In this document: in pieces, positions 21,566-24,505 of the stretch
Position numbering within the stretch: the first letter of the stretch is position 1
Layout: the number at the start of each line of letters is the position of its first letter
DNA from: an uncultured Clostridia bacterium
Lineage (GTDB): Bacteria > Bacillota > Clostridia > Lachnospirales > Anaerotignaceae
Direction: 5' to 3'
DNA length: 24,505 nt
NCBI GenBank assembly: GCA_910587735.1
Contig: CAJUNT010000031.1
Span: 1 to 24,505 of the forward strand
Position numbers and translations under genes: made by a program
The notes under the pieces: generated by a model
What the model was told of the DNA's origin: nothing
Databases searched by the model: none
The model's input: the letters and a program-made list of their open reading frames with translations, nothing else

Positions 21566-21740
21566 TGCAAGTTTTACAGATGATAGTGAAAAGAAGATAC
21601 TTGTTAGAATGTTTAAGCCTCTTGTAAGAGCTGGACATAAATGTAAAATTGTAAAAGGAGAACAATACAACCATATATATGTCGTGAAAAAAAGAGGAAA
21701 TAACTTGAATATGCTGTCTATTCGTGATATAATAATATAA
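21549..21740 (+). CDS. Small mobile-element protein of unknown function
   Basis: 63 residues, MSIKINASFTDDSEKKILVR with a basic middle (VRAGHKCKIVKGEQYNHIYV) and a hydrophobic end. GGGGGAAAAAG lies 5-9 bases upstream. Small proteins starting with an IxIxxSFxDDxE-like strand are common near recombination genes of Tn1549-like elements, and this fits that type, but I cannot name it. A structured terminator follows 50 bases after the stop. Start overlaps the end of the preceding small ORF, suggesting coupling. Confidence 0.5.
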   Translation: MSIKINASFTDDSEKKILVRMFKPLVRAGHKCKIVKGEQYNHIYVVKKRGNNLNMLSIRDIII

Positions 21741-21792
21741 AATAAATAGCATAGAAAAGTACCACAGTATCATTTTGATAATGTAAGCTAAT

Positions 21793-21848
21793 AAAGGCCT
21801 GGGAAAATATAGAGTAAAATCTCTATTGACCTATGCCTTTTTATTTTT
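21793..21848 (+). terminator. Two-part hairpin terminator
   Basis: AAAGGC (21793-21798) pairs with GCCTTT (21835-21840), enclosing a second stem ATAGAG/CTCTAT (21809-21814, 21821-21826). TTTATTTTT follows. Confidence 0.65.
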
Positions 21849-21948
21849 AGTCATTTTTTAGTTTGCAATATTCTAAACAAGGGGCGAAATCATCCGTCAC
21901 TATGCTCTTAAAATAGCTAATCCATGGCGTAAAATAGGAGGTAATACA

Positions 21949-22350
21949 ATGAATATACAATTACAATACTTTGCAGAATGTGCAGAAGAAACAACACAGC
22001 CAGAAGACGAAAAAACATTTACACAGGAAGAACTAAACCACATTGTCAGTAAAAGGCTTGCCAAAGAAAAGCAAAAAAATGAAGCAGATATAGCAAAAAG
22101 AGAGGCTGAACTCAATAAAAGAGAATTTCAGTTACAAGCAAAGGAACTATTAAAAAAGAATGATTTACCAGATACATTACTTGATGTGTTAAAAGGTAAT
22201 GATAAGGAAACATTAAATAAAAGTATCAACTTACTAAATGTCTATATCAATAAAAAATTTAAAATTACAACACATATAGAAGGTGCTGACAGTGGTGCAG
22301 GAAGAACAACAATATTTGGTGATAAAATAAGAAGTGCTATGGGTTTATGA
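21949..22350 (+). CDS. Phage capsid scaffolding protein
   Basis: 133 residues, acidic and helical, typical of the scaffold (GP20/DUF4355-like) proteins that template capsid assembly in siphophages of Firmicutes. The start MNIQLQYFAE is the usual opening of this group. TQEELNHIVSKRLAKEKQKN begins a long coiled coil (about 25-75) rich in Lys/Glu/Ala, followed by LKKNDLPDTLLDVLKGNDKE and a Gly-rich tail, GADSGAGRTTIFGDKI. The ATG has AGGAGG. The next frame, 12 bases later, opens like a major capsid protein, which is the expected order. It seems intact although its neighbours are broken. Confidence 0.82.
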   Translation: MNIQLQYFAECAEETTQPEDEKTFTQEELNHIVSKRLAKEKQKNEADIAKREAELNKREFQLQAKELLKKNDLPDTLLDVLKGNDKETLNKSINLLNVYINKKFKITTHIEGADSGAGRTTIFGDKIRSAMGL

Positions 22351-22362
22351 TAGGGGGATAAT

Positions 22363-22404
22363 ATGGCTATAGAATTAGTAAGTAAATTTTTACAAGCTAA
22401 ATGC
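22363..22404 (+). pseudogene. N-terminal stub of a major capsid protein
   Basis: TAGGGGGATAAT-ATG gives MAIELVSKFLQAK, the usual opening of a group of phage major capsid proteins (MAIELxxKFLPxVDExF-like). The match stops at about 22404, where the IS200/IS605-type hairpin begins. After the inserted element, an in-frame-like GGC GAA TGG GTG AGA TAA (22686-22703) may be the last codons (GEWVR) of the same gene. So nearly the whole capsid gene has been lost. Confidence 0.5.
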
Positions 22405-22677
22405 GAAAAGCCCACCCCTAAAGGGGTGGTATGAAAGCATTTTTTTTATTTCAATATTTGATTAGTATATGTTAATATTGCTTTTATGAACAAGAAATGG
22501 TATAATAAAACCATGAAAATAAAAGGTTTTGACGCGAGCCTTATACTATCGCTAATGGATACAATGGTATCTTTGATAGTGAAAGTCTTAATGAAGTAGA
22601 TTAGTTTTATATGCTTTCGAGTATATTTAGAAGTTTATGTAATTAAGAACCCCATGCCTTTAGGCATGGGAGTGTCA
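22405..22677 (+). mobile_element. Miniature IS200/IS605-type element (palindrome-associated)
   Basis: The left hairpin CCACCCC-TAAA-GGGGTGG (22412-22429) and right hairpin CCCATGCC-TTTA-GGCATGGG (22651-22670), followed by AGTGTCA, have the look of subterminal hairpins recognised by Y1 (TnpA) transposases. No inverted ends or target duplication are seen, as expected for this family. No complete tnpA or tnpB fits in 270 bases. Inside are a good promoter, TTGCTT-N17-TATAAT (22478-22506), a 28-codon frame from 22513, and a short coding-like scrap (REPYTIANGYNGIF..., about 22538-22608). It interrupts the capsid gene. Confidence 0.65.
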
Positions 22678-22857
22678 GATATAAAGGCGAATGGGTGAGA
22701 TAAAAATATAGTTAAGGGGGGCTAGTGTGGTTGTTCATTATCTGTTCTTTGCTTGTTCATTATAACTTGAGGTCGTTTTGCATATTTTAAAATGGATTGA
22801 CTAAAAATGCAGTAAAATCAATGATTTGAGGTCGCTCAAATTTGTTTAAAACTGTTT

Positions 22858-22984
22858 GAAAGTAATAAAAAACTACCCATCATAGCCCTCAGAAAGCTTG
22901 GGTAGTTTTACTCTAACTTGAGTGTGACCACATTCTCGTGGTGACTGCGTCCCTTTGTAATTAAATTATAACACAATACTATAA
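22858..22984 (-). ncRNA. Candidate minus-strand small RNA unit
   Basis: Read on the minus strand: TGTTATAAT (extended -10) near 22966-22974, then an RNA region with ACCAC-GAGAAT-GTGGT, a small ACTC...GAGT hairpin, and AAACTACCC paired with GGGTAGTTTTTT, a standard terminator form with a 21-base loop. No ORF of note. The end of it is repeated at 7747-7775. It replaces the 5' part of the head gene, whose coding text starts at 22985. It could be a mobile small RNA or the end of another insertion element; no -35 box is clear. Confidence 0.35.
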
Positions 22985-24168
22985 AAGCTGGAGGCAATCA
23001 AAGAACACGGAAATACATTAAAAGACATTTACAAAGAAGGATATTACCGCACAGCTTATGAAATACAAAGGGCATCAGATATAGGAAGTGCTTTTAGTAG
23101 AATTGATGAAACAAAAATTAACAAAGTACTTGCGAAACCTTGGGCGCCAGATGGTAAAAACTTTTCTGAAAGGATACTGTGACAGGATAGGACACAACTG
23201 TTATATCAGCTTGAAAATAGATTCTCTCAAGGTATGATTAGAGGGGAATTTCCACAAAAAATAATAAAAGATATGCAAAAAGCACTCAATTCGTCAGAAT
23301 ATGCAACAAGAAGGTTGGTCATGACGGAAAGTGCTTTTTTTATGTCTGCGTCAAGAAAAAAAACGTATGATAAATTAGAAGTCAAACAGTACAAAATATT
23401 AGTGGTGCTTGATACAAAAACAAGTACCATATGCAGAGATATGGACGGCAAAGTGTTTGATGTAAAAGATTATCAACCAGGGCTGAACGCGAACCCTTTT
23501 CATGCGAATTGCAGAACCACAACAACACCATATTTTAATGATAAATTTGCACAACAGCAAGAGTGTAGTGCAAGAGATGAAAATGGTAAAACATATTATA
23601 TCCCTGCCAATATGACATACGAAGAATGGTACAACAAAAGTGTAGAAAGTAATCAAAAAGTAAGTGCAAAAGACAATATATTATTGAAAGAACAAAAACA
23701 ATCTATCAATCAGTCCATTGATAATGCAGAAAGTCTGCAAAAGCAACAAATGAAACAGTTGCAAAGTACAACAAAACCACAAAAACAAGCTAATTCAGAT
23801 ATAAAATATCATACAAATAAAAAATAACAGATACAAAAGCCAAATGCTATTGATGAAAATGGTAATTTACATTATAATAAAAATAATACTAGGACAGCAG
23901 GAGAATTACAGTCTAAAGCAAATGAAATGAAAATATTGGCTGAACAATATTCTGCAATACCTTCAAAATGGAGCGGTAATATTATTGTAGATAATAGTTT
24001 GCTTAATAAAAAATCGTATGGTAGAAAAGAATGGAGTTGTGATATTACATTAGTAGATTTTGCTGATGATGGAATCATACTACCATACTACATGAGATAC
24101 TACACTCTTGTTCTTCTAGTCATTATCCCAAAGAAGTTTTTGAAATAATGTGGGCGCAATCCCATTAG
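22985..24168 (+). pseudogene. Phage head-morphogenesis protein (SPP1 gp7-like) fused to an HExxH domain, disrupted
   Basis: One reading frame runs through the region. It starts without an N-terminus (KLEAIKEHGNTLKDIYKEGY), has TGA at 23180-23182, and continues with the gp7/Mu F-type core: MTESAFFMSASR, ILVVLDTKTSTICRDMDGKV, FDVKDYQPG and NPFHANCRTTT (metal-binding-like Cys/His pattern). TAA at 23825-23827 interrupts an Asn/Gln/Lys linker; then QIQKPNAIDENGNLHYNKNN and GNIIVDNSLLNKKSYGRKEW follow. At 24076-24091 the octamer CATACTAC is duplicated in tandem; removing one copy restores ...GIILHEILHSCSSSHYPKEV, an HExxH motif, up to TAG 24166. Minor head proteins carrying C-terminal enzyme domains are known in prophages; this one is dead. 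Confidence 0.78.
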
Positions 24169-24203
24169 CTTTATATGATGGGTTAAGCCCACAAAAGCAA
24201 CGG

Positions 24204-24470
24204 TTGCCACAGCGTATATTTTTCTGATATAATTTACTTATAACACGGACATTGATAACTGTATATAGATGGTTGTGCTGAGAAATATTATGCGAAAACC
24301 AATCTTTCCTTCAGCACGTAAAATATACAAGGTACGAATGTACAGTATAAACCGTTATAGGGATGGTGCAGCCCGAATTTACGCCTGTGGAGATAGTAGG
24401 TTACAAGGTCTATGAAGCAGGTAGTTCACATGATGAATTTTATAGAAAATTTAGGTTCTGTTAACTTAAC
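24204..24470 (+). mobile_element. Probable IS200/IS605 tnpB 3'-end remnant
   Basis: After a promoter-like TTGCCA-N18-TATAAT (24204-24233), the text GTGCTGA...TCAGCAC (about 24273-24319) forms a stem, and overlapping frames read RDGAARIYACGDSRLQG and MVQPEFTPVEIVGYKVYEAG. Such phrases, ending near ATGAAGCAGG, resemble the tails of clostridial tnpB genes, where the guide (omega) RNA scaffold is also encoded. No zinc-finger or RuvC motif is present in the window, so only the end is here. The 24169-24203 and 24471-24505 stretches show nothing I can assign. Confidence 0.4.
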
Positions 24471-24505
24471 ATGAAAATAAAAATACGAAAAAGACTTTTA
24501 AAAAT

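Noticed and set aside
22763..22840. Two copies of TTGAGGTCG about 60 bases apart, looked at as a CRISPR remnant
   Set aside because: Only 9 bases are shared, flanks do not align, and no repeat of 25-40 bases or cas gene is present.

Overview
The window comes from a low-GC, motile, spore-former-type Firmicute of the class Clostridia, probably near Lachnospirales. This rests on AT-rich DNA, strong AGGAGG-type ribosome sites, TTG starts, a sigH gene in its usual cysS-mrnC-rlmB-yacP-sigH setting, a cysteine T-box leader, and a CsrA-flagellin pair. The assignment is inferred from gene content; no rRNA gene lies in the window.

Layout. Bases 1-575 hold five tRNA genes (Asn, Trp, Asp, Val, elongator Met), probably the tail of an rRNA/tRNA operon, closed by a terminator. 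A metallo-beta-lactamase-fold hydrolase and ispF follow. A T-box leader with a Cys (TGC) specifier precedes cysE and cysS, and then come mrnC, rlmB, yacP/rae1 and sigH. A separate tRNA-Thr gene and a decayed pseudogene (7828-8411) follow. Next is an envelope-stress-type module: ECF sigma factor, membrane anti-sigma factor with a DUF4349-like outer domain, a secreted SIMPL protein and a GNAT acetyltransferase. On the minus strand lie a class V aminotransferase translationally coupled to an ECF-transporter S component, an HExxH protein and a small unknown protein.

Bases 15219-18665 form a motility block. An XRE repressor gene diverges from csrA, with repeated TTTAC-N5-GTAAA palindromes around the csrA promoter. 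A flagellin gene follows, and its leader has a hairpin presenting AAGGAT plus a GGA-containing ribosome site, as expected for CsrA repression. Then come a 104-residue Cys/Gly/Asn repeat protein, a small minus-strand gene and type 2 galT.

From about 20720 to the end the DNA is a decayed prophage or integrative element: palindrome cluster, truncated XRE gene, primase-like and possible integrase-like scraps, two small ORFs, a scaffold protein, a capsid gene cut by an IS200/IS605-derived miniature element, a head-morphogenesis gene fused to an HExxH domain but broken by two stops and an 8-bp duplication, and a probable tnpB remnant.

The most striking non-genic feature is a family of modular, nested-hairpin intergenic repeats with MITE-like inverted ends. 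Seven large or partial copies plus one end fragment lie scattered through the window, and most have no other annotation. Other strong leads are the XRE/CsrA control layers on flagellin, an EF-hand-like loop in the flagellin variable domain, the Cys-rich repeat protein, the head-protein/HExxH fusion, and a possible small-RNA unit at 22858-22984 whose end is copied at 7747-7775.
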